A DNA stretch of 64,000 nt from Mesobacillus persicus (GTDB taxonomy: Bacteria > Bacillota > Bacilli > Bacillales > Cytobacillaceae), in contig NZ_FOBW01000001.1 of assembly GCF_900109925.1 (NCBI RefSeq), forward strand, positions 186,001-250,000. The letters are read 5' to 3'. Positions 9,289 through 18,216 of the stretch are shown in pieces. Position 1 is the first letter of the stretch; every line of letters starts with the position of its first letter. The translations under genes were made by a program, and so were the position numbers. The notes under the pieces are model-generated. The model did no database searches. It was given only the letters and a program-made list of their open reading frames with translations, and was not told where the DNA came from.

Positions 9289-10725
9289 TTAGGCAGCTTT
9301 AGTTGTAAGGTTGTTTTTAGAAATGCGCCGGTATTTTATGATTTGAATCATATAAAGAATCGCAATAAAGGTTGTTAGAATCGCACCGATGACAAGTGAT
9401 GAGTTATAAGCTAACTGGAAACCTTCAGGTGCGTAAAAAATATAGGTCGTAACAACCCCAGTCATAAACAATGCTGGTATTCCGGAAATCCAGTGGAACT
9501 TTCCATACTTTAGTAAGTAAGCTGTCCCAGTCCATAACATCGTAGTGGCGACTACCTGGTTTGTCCAGCCAACATATCTCCAAAGGAAAGTATAATCAAT
9601 CGTGGATAGAAAAAATGTTGGTACTCCTACGGCAACTGTTACAAAGAAAACTTTCCATCTTCCATCCATATTTATAACAGAAGATAACATGTCTGTAAGC
9701 ATCATTCGTGAAGACCTTAGTGCAGTGTCGCCTGTGGTGATAGGCAGGATGATTACCCCTAAAATCGCTAACACTCCGCCTAGTGTACCTAGTAAAGTTT
9801 GAGAAATTTCATTAACTGCACCTGCCGGTCCACCAGCGGCTAATGCCTCCTGCAAGCCTCCGGTACCTCCAAAAAAGGTCATTCCAGCGGCTGCCCATAC
9901 CATAGCGATAATTCCCTCACCAATCATTGCTCCAAAAAATACTTTCCGACCTTCTGATTCTTTTTTTAAGGTACGCGCTACGATTGGACTTTGTGTTGAA
10001 TGGAAACCTGAGATGGCACCACAAGAGATTGTCACCATTAATAACGGCCAAATTGGGAGTTCTCCTGGATGAAGGTTTTCAAGTGTTAAGTTAGGGATTG
10101 GCTTCCCGCTGAACAATAATGCAATGGCAATCGAAATAGCCATAAAGATAAGAATTGCCCCAAAAACAGGATAAATTTTGCCGATAATTTTATTTACTGG
10201 TAAAACAGCCGCGATAATAAAGTAGAGAAAAACCAGAACCAGTGATCCAATAAAACTTAGAGATGTTAAACTTGAGATTAATTGAGCTGGTCCTGCTGTA
10301 AAAGCCGCAGCTACTAGTACCATTAAGATCAATGAAATCACATTAATAAATTTTTTCACATGTTTTCCAAGATAACGACCTACAAGGCCGGGGAACTGCT
10401 CGCCATTATGTCTCAAAGACATCATTCCTGAGAAATAATCATGTACAGCTCCAGCAAAGATACAGCCGATGACAATCCAAATAAAAGCAACTGGGCCATA
10501 AAGGGCACCTGCAATCGCTCCAAAAATTGGACCGAGTCCTGCTATATTTAGGAGTTGGATTAAACTTCCTTTCCACCAACTCATTGGAACATAATCAAGA
10601 CCATCTGATTTAGTAAAAGCTGGTGTAGGATTTGTATCATTGATGCCAAAAATACGCTCAACTACTTTTGAATAAATAAAGTAACCAGCTACCAATAAAA
10701 GAATTGAACCTAAAAAAGTAACCAT
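9289..10725 (-). CDS. cstA: CstA family carbon starvation / peptide or pyruvate transporter
   Basis: A 478-aa integral membrane protein with about 13 hydrophobic segments and CstA family signatures near the N-terminus: FTKSDGLDYVPMSWWKGSL, NIAGLGPIFGAIAGALYGP and AVHDYFSGMMSLRHNGEQFP, then the STQSPIVARTLKKE loop. CstA proteins take up peptides or pyruvate under carbon limitation. This is the short Firmicute form (E. coli CstA is about 700 aa). A promoter-like pair (TTGATT-17-TAAAAT on the minus strand) and a cre-like box lie upstream. It forms a single-gene unit. Confidence 0.88.
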   Translation of the reverse strand: MVTFLGSILLLVAGYFIYSKVVERIFGINDTNPTPAFTKSDGLDYVPMSWWKGSLIQLLNIAGLGPIFGAIAGALYGPVAFIWIVIGCIFAGAVHDYFSGMMSLRHNGEQFPGLVGRYLGKHVKKFINVISLILMVLVAAAFTAGPAQLISSLTSLSFIGSLVLVFLYFIIAAVLPVNKIIGKIYPVFGAILIFMAISIAIALLFSGKPIPNLTLENLHPGELPIWPLLMVTISCGAISGFHSTQSPIVARTLKKESEGRKVFFGAMIGEGIIAMVWAAAGMTFFGGTGGLQEALAAGGPAGAVNEISQTLLGTLGGVLAILGVIILPITTGDTALRSSRMMLTDMLSSVINMDGRWKVFFVTVAVGVPTFFLSTIDYTFLWRYVGWTNQVVATTMLWTGTAYLLKYGKFHWISGIPALFMTGVVTTYIFYAPEGFQLAYNSSLVIGAILTTFIAILYMIQIIKYRRISKNNLTTKAA

Positions 10726-10839
10726 TTGAATCCCCCTGAGACGAAAATATATTATCTGAAATTTTAGACTTGAGGATATTTTACTGTTTTAGAATAATAA
10801 AATCAATGTATTTTCTGAAAAAAAAATGAGTTCAAAAAA

Positions 10840-10853
10840 TTAAAGCGTTTACA
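10840..10853 (-). promoter_or_regulatory. Candidate cre (CcpA) box upstream of cstA
   Basis: TGTAAACGCTTTAA on the minus strand fits the CcpA cre consensus TGWAANCGNTNWCA at all but one position. It lies about 115 bp upstream of the cstA start and upstream of the best -35/-10 pair, a position more often linked to CcpA activation than to roadblock repression. Sequence match only. Confidence 0.45.
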
Positions 10854-11008
10854 AATATTTATCATCTCTTTTTGAATTGATATCGGATTTATTAAAGGGG
10901 GTTAATATTATGGCCGAGTTTATGGTGCGACAAAGAACACAGCTAGCTTAATGAATAATATTGCTTTATATAAAATTGGATAATATTAAAGCTTTTCTAT
11001 ATAACGAA

Positions 11009-11047
11009 AAAAAGAGCTAGAAAGAATGATTCTTTCTAGCTCTTTTT
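11009..11047 (-). terminator. Strong, symmetrical terminator
   Basis: 18-bp perfect stem (11009-11026 with 11030-11047, loop TGA) with A/T tracts on both sides, so it can work in both directions. It contains the last codons of the minus-strand gene that ends at 11036. Confidence 0.85.
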
Positions 11048-11827
11048 AAGTTTTGATGGATTGTTTATTTTATATTGAACAGGTTCACTGATGATAAACT
11101 CTTCGTCAACGTCTTTGCCCTTGGCCAATTTCTTTTTAACAATTTTTCCGTCAAATTCAATGATTTCACCAGGGGCTAATTCAAACTTTTTTAGTGTTTT
11201 CGAGTGAGCACACCAGGCAAGACCAACATCTATTTGCTCGTCTTGGTGGATGATGACTTTATCTAAAATAACGACTTCATCATTTTCTTCGTTAAAATGA
11301 TTCCAAGTTAAAGCGAATTGCCTTACAACTGCTGTAAAATGAACTTTCTCCTCGGGGAGAACTAGTTTAGCTGACTTGTCCTTTTTTACTTCTGCACTCT
11401 TTTTACTCGTTTTCGGTGCTTTACTCTCTTTGGTATTCGTTTTCTTCTCCGGCTCTTTCACATTTACTGGAACCGTTGGTTTCTCGGAACTTGGAGCTGC
11501 CGAATTGGAAATCACTGCTTTACCAAAGTTTGACGATTGCATTTCCTTTAAATAGGCAGGGTGAATACAACTGAGGTTGCCATCTTGAAATTCGATAATA
11601 ACCGTATTGAAATCATCTGTTTCACCGTATACTATGTATCCTCTGATAGACACTAAACGTTGATGATCTTTGTCCTTATACCAGAACTGTTCCTTCCCTG
11701 CAGATAAACCCCATTCTTTTACTTTTTCAGCATAATGGTCTGCATCTGTGAATGTTTCGTAATTGCCTACTGGAGGAATATAATGTGTACGACTTGAATC
11801 TTCGATATGTGGTAAAGTGACTGCCAT
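11036..11827 (-). CDS. Conserved two-domain protein of unknown function
   Basis: A 263-aa soluble protein. Residues 1-100 form one domain with WYKDKDHQRL, RGYIVYGETDDFNTVIIEF and LSCIHPAYLKEM. A Lys/Pro/Ser-rich linker (about 110-155) follows. The C-terminal about 100 residues contain VGLAWCAHSKTLKKF and IEFDGKIVKKKL and are rich in beta-strands and lysine, suggestive of an OB-like nucleic-acid-binding fold. I do not recognise the family, and no catalytic motif is visible. It is transcribed alone, with AAAGGATG ahead of the ATG. Confidence 0.65.
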   Translation of the reverse strand: MAVTLPHIEDSSRTHYIPPVGNYETFTDADHYAEKVKEWGLSAGKEQFWYKDKDHQRLVSIRGYIVYGETDDFNTVIIEFQDGNLSCIHPAYLKEMQSSNFGKAVISNSAAPSSEKPTVPVNVKEPEKKTNTKESKAPKTSKKSAEVKKDKSAKLVLPEEKVHFTAVVRQFALTWNHFNEENDEVVILDKVIIHQDEQIDVGLAWCAHSKTLKKFELAPGEIIEFDGKIVKKKLAKGKDVDEEFIISEPVQYKINNPSKLKKS

Positions 11828-11949
11828 GGTTCCACATCCTTTCTTTCTACACCATTGTAACCAATTAATCTTTTGATTTGAAGGTTTTAGGACACCTCCA
11901 TTAGAATATACTCATGAATAAACCATCTTGTAAACAAAGGAGTGTTTAA

Positions 11950-13740
11950 ATGACGACTTTTAAAAACCGAACGGAAGTACCAGAGCAAGAAAAATGGAAT
12001 TTGGCTGATATTTATTCCGATCTTGCACAGTGGGAAGAAGACTACCGTCAAATTAAAATAATGGGCGAGTCCTTGAAGCAATATGATGGCGGTATTCACG
12101 ACGGTTCAAGTTTGTATCATTATTTAAAGCTTAGAGAAGAGCTATCTTTTTTATTTGGAAAGGTTTTTGCGTATGCCATGTTGAAGGTGGATGAAGACAC
12201 GAGGGTAACAGGTTCACAATCTTATCTTGACCGAGCGAGGCAGTTAAGTGTAAAAGTTAGCTCATCAACATCTTTCTTCATGCCTTTTTTATTAAGTTTA
12301 TCCGAAGAAACATTAAAAGAATACATAGCCTCTGAGGAGGGATTAAAGTATTTCGAAGAAGACTTAATGGAATCGTTTCGTTATAAATCACATGTCTTGA
12401 GTAAAGAACAAGAAAGTATATTGTCTCAATTAGGAGAGGCTCTTTCCGTTCCAAGTCAGGCGTTTGGGATGATTAATAATGCGGATATAAAATTCGGTGA
12501 GGTCACAGGGGAAGATGGAGAGAAAATTGAACTCACAAGAGGGATGTACTCTAAGTTAATAGAAGATGAAGATCGAGAAACGCGACAAGAAGCTTATAAG
12601 GCTTATTATCAACCTTATCTTGGAATGAAAAATACAATTGCGACCACACTTTCGAGCGCAATAAAAAATAATGTGACGACAGCGCGACTTCGTCAGTATC
12701 CATCTGCATTAGAGAAGGGGCTTTTTGGAGATAAGGTTCCTCGGGAGGTTTATGAAAACCTAATTCAGACAACGAAAAAGCATATTGCACCTATGCATCA
12801 ATATACGAGGATTCGTAAGAAAAAACTCGGACTTCAAGAACTGCGTCAGTATGATTTGAGTGTCCCACTAGTTAGTGGCGTGAAGCAGGTAATCTCCTAT
12901 GATGAGGCTTTTGAAACAATGTGTGATGCATTAGCACCACTGGGCAATGAGTATATTGAAATCCTAATGACCTTTAAAAAGGAGCGTTACTTAGATGTTC
13001 GCGAAACTCCGGGGAAACGTTCAGGAGCTTATAATCTAGGCGTATATGGGGTGCATCCTTATATCCTATTAAATCATCAAGATGATTTGGACAGTTTATT
13101 TACTCTGACACATGAATGCGGACATGGGGTTCATAGCTGGTTAAGCTCTAAACACCAGCCTCAGATTACCGCCCATTACAGCATTTTTGTTGCAGAAGTA
13201 GCTTCGACTGTAAATGAAGTCCTATTGATTCAGTATTTATTGAAGAAAGAAAATGATTCTCAAGTAAGAAAGCACTTACTTAATCATTTTATCGATCAAT
13301 TTAAAGGGACCTTTTTTACGCAGGTAATGTTTGCTGAGTTTGAGAAAAAGACACATGAATTGGCAGAAGCTGGGGCGCCATTAAATGTTGAAGTGTTTAA
13401 TAAAATTTATGAGGAATTGTTTAGGGAATACAATGGTGACGAAATCGTACTAGATGAGGAGGTAAAATACGGATGGTCTAGAATCCCTCATTTTTATAGG
13501 CCATTTTATGTCTATAAATATGCTACCGGCTTTGCTGCTGCTATCCACATTGCAACAAAGCTTCTTGAAGGGGATGAGAACACGTTAAGTAATTATCTGG
13601 ATTTCTTGAAAAGTGGAAGCTCAGATTATCCATTGGAATTATTGAAAAAGACTGGTGTGGACTTAACTACTCCAGAACCGATTGAAAATGCGCTAAAGAA
13701 ATTCACCGAATTAGTTGAAGCGTTTTCGGAAGAAATATAA
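11950..13740 (+). CDS. pepF: M3 family oligoendopeptidase F
   Basis: A 596-aa cytosolic zinc metallopeptidase. The HExxH motif is seen in LTHECGHGVHSW, with the third ligand Glu in the downstream VAEVASTVNEVLL. C-terminal GWSRIPHFYRPFYVYKYATG is the typical substrate-binding region of PepF. It degrades short peptides. AAAGGAG precedes the ATG. It is a single-gene unit ended by the hairpin at 13820-13850. Confidence 0.9.
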   Translation: MTTFKNRTEVPEQEKWNLADIYSDLAQWEEDYRQIKIMGESLKQYDGGIHDGSSLYHYLKLREELSFLFGKVFAYAMLKVDEDTRVTGSQSYLDRARQLSVKVSSSTSFFMPFLLSLSEETLKEYIASEEGLKYFEEDLMESFRYKSHVLSKEQESILSQLGEALSVPSQAFGMINNADIKFGEVTGEDGEKIELTRGMYSKLIEDEDRETRQEAYKAYYQPYLGMKNTIATTLSSAIKNNVTTARLRQYPSALEKGLFGDKVPREVYENLIQTTKKHIAPMHQYTRIRKKKLGLQELRQYDLSVPLVSGVKQVISYDEAFETMCDALAPLGNEYIEILMTFKKERYLDVRETPGKRSGAYNLGVYGVHPYILLNHQDDLDSLFTLTHECGHGVHSWLSSKHQPQITAHYSIFVAEVASTVNEVLLIQYLLKKENDSQVRKHLLNHFIDQFKGTFFTQVMFAEFEKKTHELAEAGAPLNVEVFNKIYEELFREYNGDEIVLDEEVKYGWSRIPHFYRPFYVYKYATGFAAAIHIATKLLEGDENTLSNYLDFLKSGSSDYPLELLKKTGVDLTTPEPIENALKKFTELVEAFSEEI

Positions 13741-13819
13741 AGGTAAACGATAATAAAAACGATGTTCGTTAATCGAACATCATCTAAGAAACATTTAAGG
13801 GTGCGTTATGAAAATAAAA

Positions 13820-13856
13820 ATGGGAAAGGAGTAGTAGTCTCCTTTCCCATTTATTT
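13820..13856. terminator. Bidirectional terminator between pepF and the 45-codon gene
   Basis: 12-bp perfect stem ATGGGAAAGGAG / CTCCTTTCCCAT. On the minus strand it is followed by a T-rich run and would end the riboswitch-controlled small transcript; on the plus strand it ends pepF. Confidence 0.8.
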
Positions 13857-13870
13857 GTCCTTATAATCGA

Positions 13871-14008
13871 TTAAACATCAATCGCTTTTCCTATAATTTG
13901 GATGTCACGATAGATTTGCTCTTTCATTTTTGGATCCTTACAATTTTTGTAATCTGTAAATAATTGACCAAGCTTCTCAATTAGGCTTAAAATTTCCAAA
14001 TTACTCAT
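13871..14008 (-). CDS. Small 45-aa protein controlled by a c-di-GMP riboswitch
   Basis: The 45-residue product starts MSNLEILSLIEKLGQLF and ends IIGKAIDV. It is predicted to be two short amphipathic helices with a charged middle (CKDPKMKEQIYRD). The inner ATG at 14008 is chosen because GAGGT(AAC) sits 5-9 bases upstream; a longer frame from 14059 lacks a ribosome site. It is the only gene between the cyclic-di-GMP-I riboswitch terminator (14114-14146) and its own terminator (13820-13850), which argues that it is a real, separately regulated gene. I do not recognise the family. A role as a small adaptor in motile-to-sessile switching is a guess from the riboswitch alone. Confidence 0.7.
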   Translation of the reverse strand: MSNLEILSLIEKLGQLFTDYKNCKDPKMKEQIYRDIQIIGKAIDV

Positions 14009-14113
14009 CGTTACCTCCTCATTTAAGGGAAAGCATAAGGATGCACCGTCACTTACCAATTAGATTCACTTGTCACGCATGATGCCTTTTTTGCAATAAA
14101 AAATGACTACTCG

Positions 14114-14146
14114 AAAAACCGATTAGTCACTTCCCATCTTAATCGG
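14114..14146 (-). terminator. Riboswitch expression-platform terminator
   Basis: On the minus strand CCGATTA (from 14146) pairs with TAATCGG and is followed by TTTTT. The 5' half of the stem overlaps the 3' end of the aptamer, so aptamer folding and termination are mutually exclusive. Confidence 0.75.
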
Positions 14147-14225
14147 TAGCTGGCTGGCGTGGTATCTTATACTTTAGCCCCTATAGCTTTGCGTCTCCAT
14201 TTTTCAATGGATTTGCCTTTATCAA
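14141..14225 (-). promoter_or_regulatory. Cyclic-di-GMP-I (GEMM-I) riboswitch aptamer
   Basis: The minus strand carries the GEMM-I core in order: GGCAAAtCC, a GAAA loop closed by CCATT/AATGG, then GACGCAAAGC, a GGGGCTAAAG segment, and finally CCAGCC and GCTACCGAT, matching the Vc2-type aptamer. A short P1 can form between TTGAT (14221-14225) and ATTAA. Since the P1 3' strand is also part of the terminator stem, ligand binding should favour read-through (ON switch, inference). A TAAAAT -10 with TGGTCA 17 bp upstream lies at about 14240-14285. Confidence 0.85.
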
Positions 14226-14399
14226 TATTGTTTTTAACTTATAGTTAAATTTATTTTATCATAAACCTTTTGTTTTGACCACTAATAAAAAACTATCTTT
14301 ATGGTGTTATCCTTTTTTGAGAGGGATTTCAAACTTTAAACAGAATAGGTAATAGGTGAAGTCCAATAAATTGTGAAGGGTATGGAGGGATTCTATATT

Positions 14400-15407
14400 A
14401 TGTCGAATAGGAAAATTTTATTAGCAAGTAGGCCGGTCGGAATGCCTGATGAAAGTAATTTTAATACAATCGATACTGATATTCCTGAGATAAAGGATGG
14501 AGAAGTACTGGTTCGATCCGTTTATATATCAGTTGACCCTTATATGCGTGGTCGGATGTCGGATGCAAAGTCTTATGCTGAACCATATAAAGTCGGAGAA
14601 CCTATCATCGGGGGAATTGTCGGACAAGTAATGGCTTCAAAGAATACTCGGTTCGAAGTGAATAGCTACGTTGAAGGCCGGATGGAATGGGCGGAATACA
14701 ATGTATCCAACGGCAGCAATATCCGTAGACTTAAGCCAGAGTTGGCACCGGTCTCAACCGCTCTACATGTGCTTGGAATGCCGGGCTTAACTGCCTATTT
14801 CGGATTACTGCACATCGGTCAGCCGAAAGAAGGAGAAACTGTGGTAATTTCAGGGGCATCAGGTGCTGTTGGGACGATTGTTGGACAAATTGCGAAACTG
14901 AAAGGATGTAGGGTAGTAGGGATTGCAGGTTCAGCTGAAAAATGTGAATTTTTAACTAACGAGCTTGGCTTTGATGCGGCAATAAATTATAAAACTACTG
15001 CTAATCTCTTCGAAGCATTAAAGGATGCTTGTCCAAATGGAGTCGATATTTATTTTGATAACGTTGGTGGAAGTGTTACAGATAATGTCATGAAACTAAT
15101 AAACTTTCAATCTAGAATCATTATTTGCGGACAAATTTCGCAATACAATCTAGATAAACCAGAAATGGGTCCTAGAGTGATGGATAAATTGCTGAAAACC
15201 AGTTCTCTCATGAAAGGATTTATCGTTTCAGACTTCGCTGAACATAACAAGGAAGGTTTAGTTAATTTAACAAAATGGGTTCAGGAAGGAAAAATTACCT
15301 ATCGGGAAAACATAGTTGAAGGCTTTGAAAATACAATTGATGCCTTTTTGGGACTATTCCGTGGGGAGAATATCGGCAAGCAATTAGTCAAAGTAGCAGA
15401 TGAATAA
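14400..15407 (+). CDS. NADP-dependent oxidoreductase, MDR superfamily (YfmJ / CurA-like)
   Basis: A 335-aa zinc-independent medium-chain dehydrogenase/reductase of the leukotriene-B4 12-hydroxydehydrogenase/CurA group (B. subtilis YfmJ is similar). N-terminal SVDPYMRGRM is the family signature, and the Rossmann loop SGASGAVGTIVGQIAK is followed by DIYFDNVGG. These enzymes reduce enone double bonds with NADPH. ATG 14400, behind GGAGGG, is preferred over the upstream in-frame ATGs. Stand-alone gene. Confidence 0.85.
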   Translation: MSNRKILLASRPVGMPDESNFNTIDTDIPEIKDGEVLVRSVYISVDPYMRGRMSDAKSYAEPYKVGEPIIGGIVGQVMASKNTRFEVNSYVEGRMEWAEYNVSNGSNIRRLKPELAPVSTALHVLGMPGLTAYFGLLHIGQPKEGETVVISGASGAVGTIVGQIAKLKGCRVVGIAGSAEKCEFLTNELGFDAAINYKTTANLFEALKDACPNGVDIYFDNVGGSVTDNVMKLINFQSRIIICGQISQYNLDKPEMGPRVMDKLLKTSSLMKGFIVSDFAEHNKEGLVNLTKWVQEGKITYRENIVEGFENTIDAFLGLFRGENIGKQLVKVADE

Positions 15408-15604
15408 TAAATAAGAAAAAGTGAATCAAGGAAAGTCTAATAGAGTTTGACTCATTTTTCTACTAAAAAAGGTTCTTCACAGTTGTGGAGGCCTTTTTAT
15501 ATTGCCTTTCCTAACCATAAGGTTTTCAGAAGAAAAGAGGATATTGACAGTATTTGTTGAAATTAATAAATATTCAGATAATTATAATGACAGGGGTGGT
15601 GGAT

Positions 15605-17974
15605 TTGGAAACGTCTTTACAAAAACAAAGTCAACGGAAGACAAGACTTTGGAAGAAGGTAGGTTTATGGTCAGGTGGTGTGTTAATCCTGCTATTGGCG
15701 ATTGTTCTTATTGGGGGAAATCTGTTTCTTTCTAGAGGATTACCTAAAACGACAGGTGAAATTGAGCTCGCTGGATTGACTGCTCCTGTTCAGGTTATCC
15801 GAGACTCTTCTGGAGTTCCTCATATCAAAGCGGAAAATGAAAAAGATCTTTTTATTGCTCAAGGCTATATTCAGGCTCAGGATCGTCTGTTTCAAATGGA
15901 CCTCAGCCGAAGACAGGCATCAGGTCGGTTATCAGAGGTAATCGGGGAAGCGACCGTCAATAATGATAAATTTTTTCGGACTTTAGGGTTAAGAAGAGCA
16001 GCGGAAGCTTCGTATGAGCAATATTCGGAATCGGGAAAAGATGTTTTGGGTTGGTTTGCAGACGGCGTTAATCTTTATATGGACGAACTGCAAGAATCAA
16101 ATAAATGGCCGATTGAATTTACTCTTCTTGGTTATAAACCCGAACCGTGGATTCCAGTAGATTCATTAACAATCGGTAAATATATGGCCCATGACTTAGG
16201 AGGTCACTGGGAGAATCAGGCGTTCAGACAGTATCTTCTACAGAATTTCCCGGAGGAAAAGGCTTATGACTTGTTTCCGACCTACCCTGAACAGGGACCT
16301 TATATAATAGCTAAAAATGAGTTAGATATTGAAAAAAGTTTTGCGCATGCCGTTATTCCACATGAGTTTAATGGAAGTAATAATTGGGTGGTTAGTGGAG
16401 AAAAAACTGTCTCAGGCAAACCTTTGCTAGCGGATGACCCTCACCTTTCATTAGCGACACCATCCATTTGGTATCAAATGCATTTGGAGGCACCTGAAGT
16501 AAATGTAAGCGGTGTTATATTTGCGGGAATCCCAGGGATTATTCTTGGTCATAATGACCACATAGCTTGGGGCGTAACCAACACGGGTCCGGATGTTCAA
16601 GATTTATATATTGAAAAAAGAAATCCGAAAAACAAAAATGAGTTCTTATATATGGACAATTGGCAAGAAGCAACTGTTATCAACGAACCGATAAAGATAA
16701 AAGACGGTCAAACGATTGACTACCAAGTGACAATTACACGTCATGGTCCAATTCTCTCGGAATTTGCCGCAGAATTGGGGAGTAATACAGCTTTGTCTTT
16801 AAGATGGACGGCACATGATCCGTCGGCCGAGCTTGAGGCAGTCTTAAATATGAATAAAGCAAAAAATTGGGAAGAATTCGAGATTGCACTGGAAAAGTTC
16901 GAAACTCCCGCTCAAAATTTCGTTTTTGCTTCCGCCGATGGGACAATTGCCTATAAAGGCAATGGGAAAATTCCAATACGGAAAGGCAATGGGTTAATAC
17001 CAGTCCCTGGTTGGAATGATGAACATGAATGGACTGGTTATATTCCATTTGATGAGCTGCCACGTGTCGTAAATCCGAAGGAAGGTTTCATCTCAACTGC
17101 AAACAATAAAGTGATTTCAGACGATTACCCTTATCATATTAGCAACCACTGGGCTCAACCATACCGCCAATTGAGGATTCAAGAGGTCTTAAGCAAGAAA
17201 GACCAATTAACAGTTGAGGATATGCAGGCTTTACAGATGGACCAAAAGAATTTGCAGGCGCAAGAATTTGTTCCAAAGTTTCTTGCGGCCCTCGAAGGAG
17301 TTTCAGATGAGCAACAAAAGCAAGCGCTAGATATACTAGAAAAGTGGGATTTCGTAGATTCAAAAGATTCAGCTGCACCTGTCATTTTTAATATTTGGAT
17401 GACGAAAGTTCCAGAGGTTCTTTTTACAGAGCATATACCTGAAGAGACATTGAAATTATTTCAAGGCCAAAAGCCAGTAGTTGACGAAATGCTACGAAAG
17501 GCTTTACGAGGAGATTCAGGTCCTTGGATCAAGGAAGCTGGAGGAATTGAAAAAGTGTTGGTAGATTCTCTTTCCTTAGCCATCAATGAAAGTATCGAAA
17601 ATCAAGGCAAGAACCTTGAGAAATGGGAGTGGGGAGAATTCCATCAGGTGCGTTTTAATCATCCACTCTCAAGTGTGTCCCCATTACAGTATTTATTTAA
17701 CTCTGAGGGTGGAATCCCTGTAGGTGGAAGTAGTGTAACCGTTCAAGCGGCTGCTTTCACAAAAGAAGGAACCGTAAACCACGGCGCTTCTTGGAGATTT
17801 GTTATTGATGTAGCTGATTTATCCACAGGCTATCACCTTGTTGGTCCAGGACAATCTGGTCATGTAAAAAGCAAATGGTACGACGATCAAATGAAGGATT
17901 GGGTTGAAGGAATTTACCATCAAACGAAAACCGTCAATCCAGAGGGGGATAGATTGACATTAGTTCCTAGCTAA
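15605..17974 (+). CDS. Penicillin acylase family protein (Ntn hydrolase)
   Basis: About 790 aa. An N-terminal membrane anchor/signal (WSGGVLILLLAIVLIGG) is followed by a typical acylase alpha-chain (DSSGVPHIKAENEKDLFIAQGY, QDRLFQMDL). The autocatalytic nucleophile is Ser258 in NGSNNWVVSG, followed by ADDPHL. These enzymes are processed precursors that cleave amides such as penicillins or acyl-homoserine lactones; the substrate here is unknown. TTG 15605, behind AGGGGTGG, is the best start; ATG 15587 and GTG 15596/15599 are alternatives. A terminator follows directly. Confidence 0.87.
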   Translation: METSLQKQSQRKTRLWKKVGLWSGGVLILLLAIVLIGGNLFLSRGLPKTTGEIELAGLTAPVQVIRDSSGVPHIKAENEKDLFIAQGYIQAQDRLFQMDLSRRQASGRLSEVIGEATVNNDKFFRTLGLRRAAEASYEQYSESGKDVLGWFADGVNLYMDELQESNKWPIEFTLLGYKPEPWIPVDSLTIGKYMAHDLGGHWENQAFRQYLLQNFPEEKAYDLFPTYPEQGPYIIAKNELDIEKSFAHAVIPHEFNGSNNWVVSGEKTVSGKPLLADDPHLSLATPSIWYQMHLEAPEVNVSGVIFAGIPGIILGHNDHIAWGVTNTGPDVQDLYIEKRNPKNKNEFLYMDNWQEATVINEPIKIKDGQTIDYQVTITRHGPILSEFAAELGSNTALSLRWTAHDPSAELEAVLNMNKAKNWEEFEIALEKFETPAQNFVFASADGTIAYKGNGKIPIRKGNGLIPVPGWNDEHEWTGYIPFDELPRVVNPKEGFISTANNKVISDDYPYHISNHWAQPYRQLRIQEVLSKKDQLTVEDMQALQMDQKNLQAQEFVPKFLAALEGVSDEQQKQALDILEKWDFVDSKDSAAPVIFNIWMTKVPEVLFTEHIPEETLKLFQGQKPVVDEMLRKALRGDSGPWIKEAGGIEKVLVDSLSLAINESIENQGKNLEKWEWGEFHQVRFNHPLSSVSPLQYLFNSEGGIPVGGSSVTVQAAAFTKEGTVNHGASWRFVIDVADLSTGYHLVGPGQSGHVKSKWYDDQMKDWVEGIYHQTKTVNPEGDRLTLVPS

Positions 17975-17975
17975 G

Positions 17976-18000
17976 AAGCGACGTTAGTCGCTTTTTTTTT
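17976..18000 (+). terminator. Rho-independent terminator
   Basis: AAGCGAC / GTCGCTT stem, GTTA loop, nine or more T residues. Confidence 0.9.
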
Positions 18001-18097
18001 GCCTGAATTTCTTAGTTTAATCCTAATATTTTGAGCTTTTTTGGAAAGAATACAAACGGGTTTAAAGATAGAATTTATCGTTCTTAATTAATTTATT

Positions 18098-18173
18098 AGC
18101 TCTGTTAAAGGGCAGTGTTGATTTTGCTAACCGTTGATTGGAGCGCATATCAACATCCTTGTTTAACAGAGCC
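18098..18173. repeat. Miniature inverted-repeat element, internally deleted copy
   Basis: The 76-bp element has terminal inverted repeats GCTCTGTTAAA (left) and TTTAACAGAGC (right). Its left part (AAAGggCAgTGTTGATTTT, then GTTGATTGGAG) matches the reverse complement of the right end of the 183-bp element at 34652-34834, and its right part (ATCAACA, TTTAACAGAGCC) matches that element's other end. The GC-rich centre is missing. It lies 44 bp upstream of the yetF start. Confidence 0.75.
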
Positions 18174-18216
18174 AGTTATTTGAAATGCTATCCTTAAAAG
18201 AAACGAGGTCGCTTAA

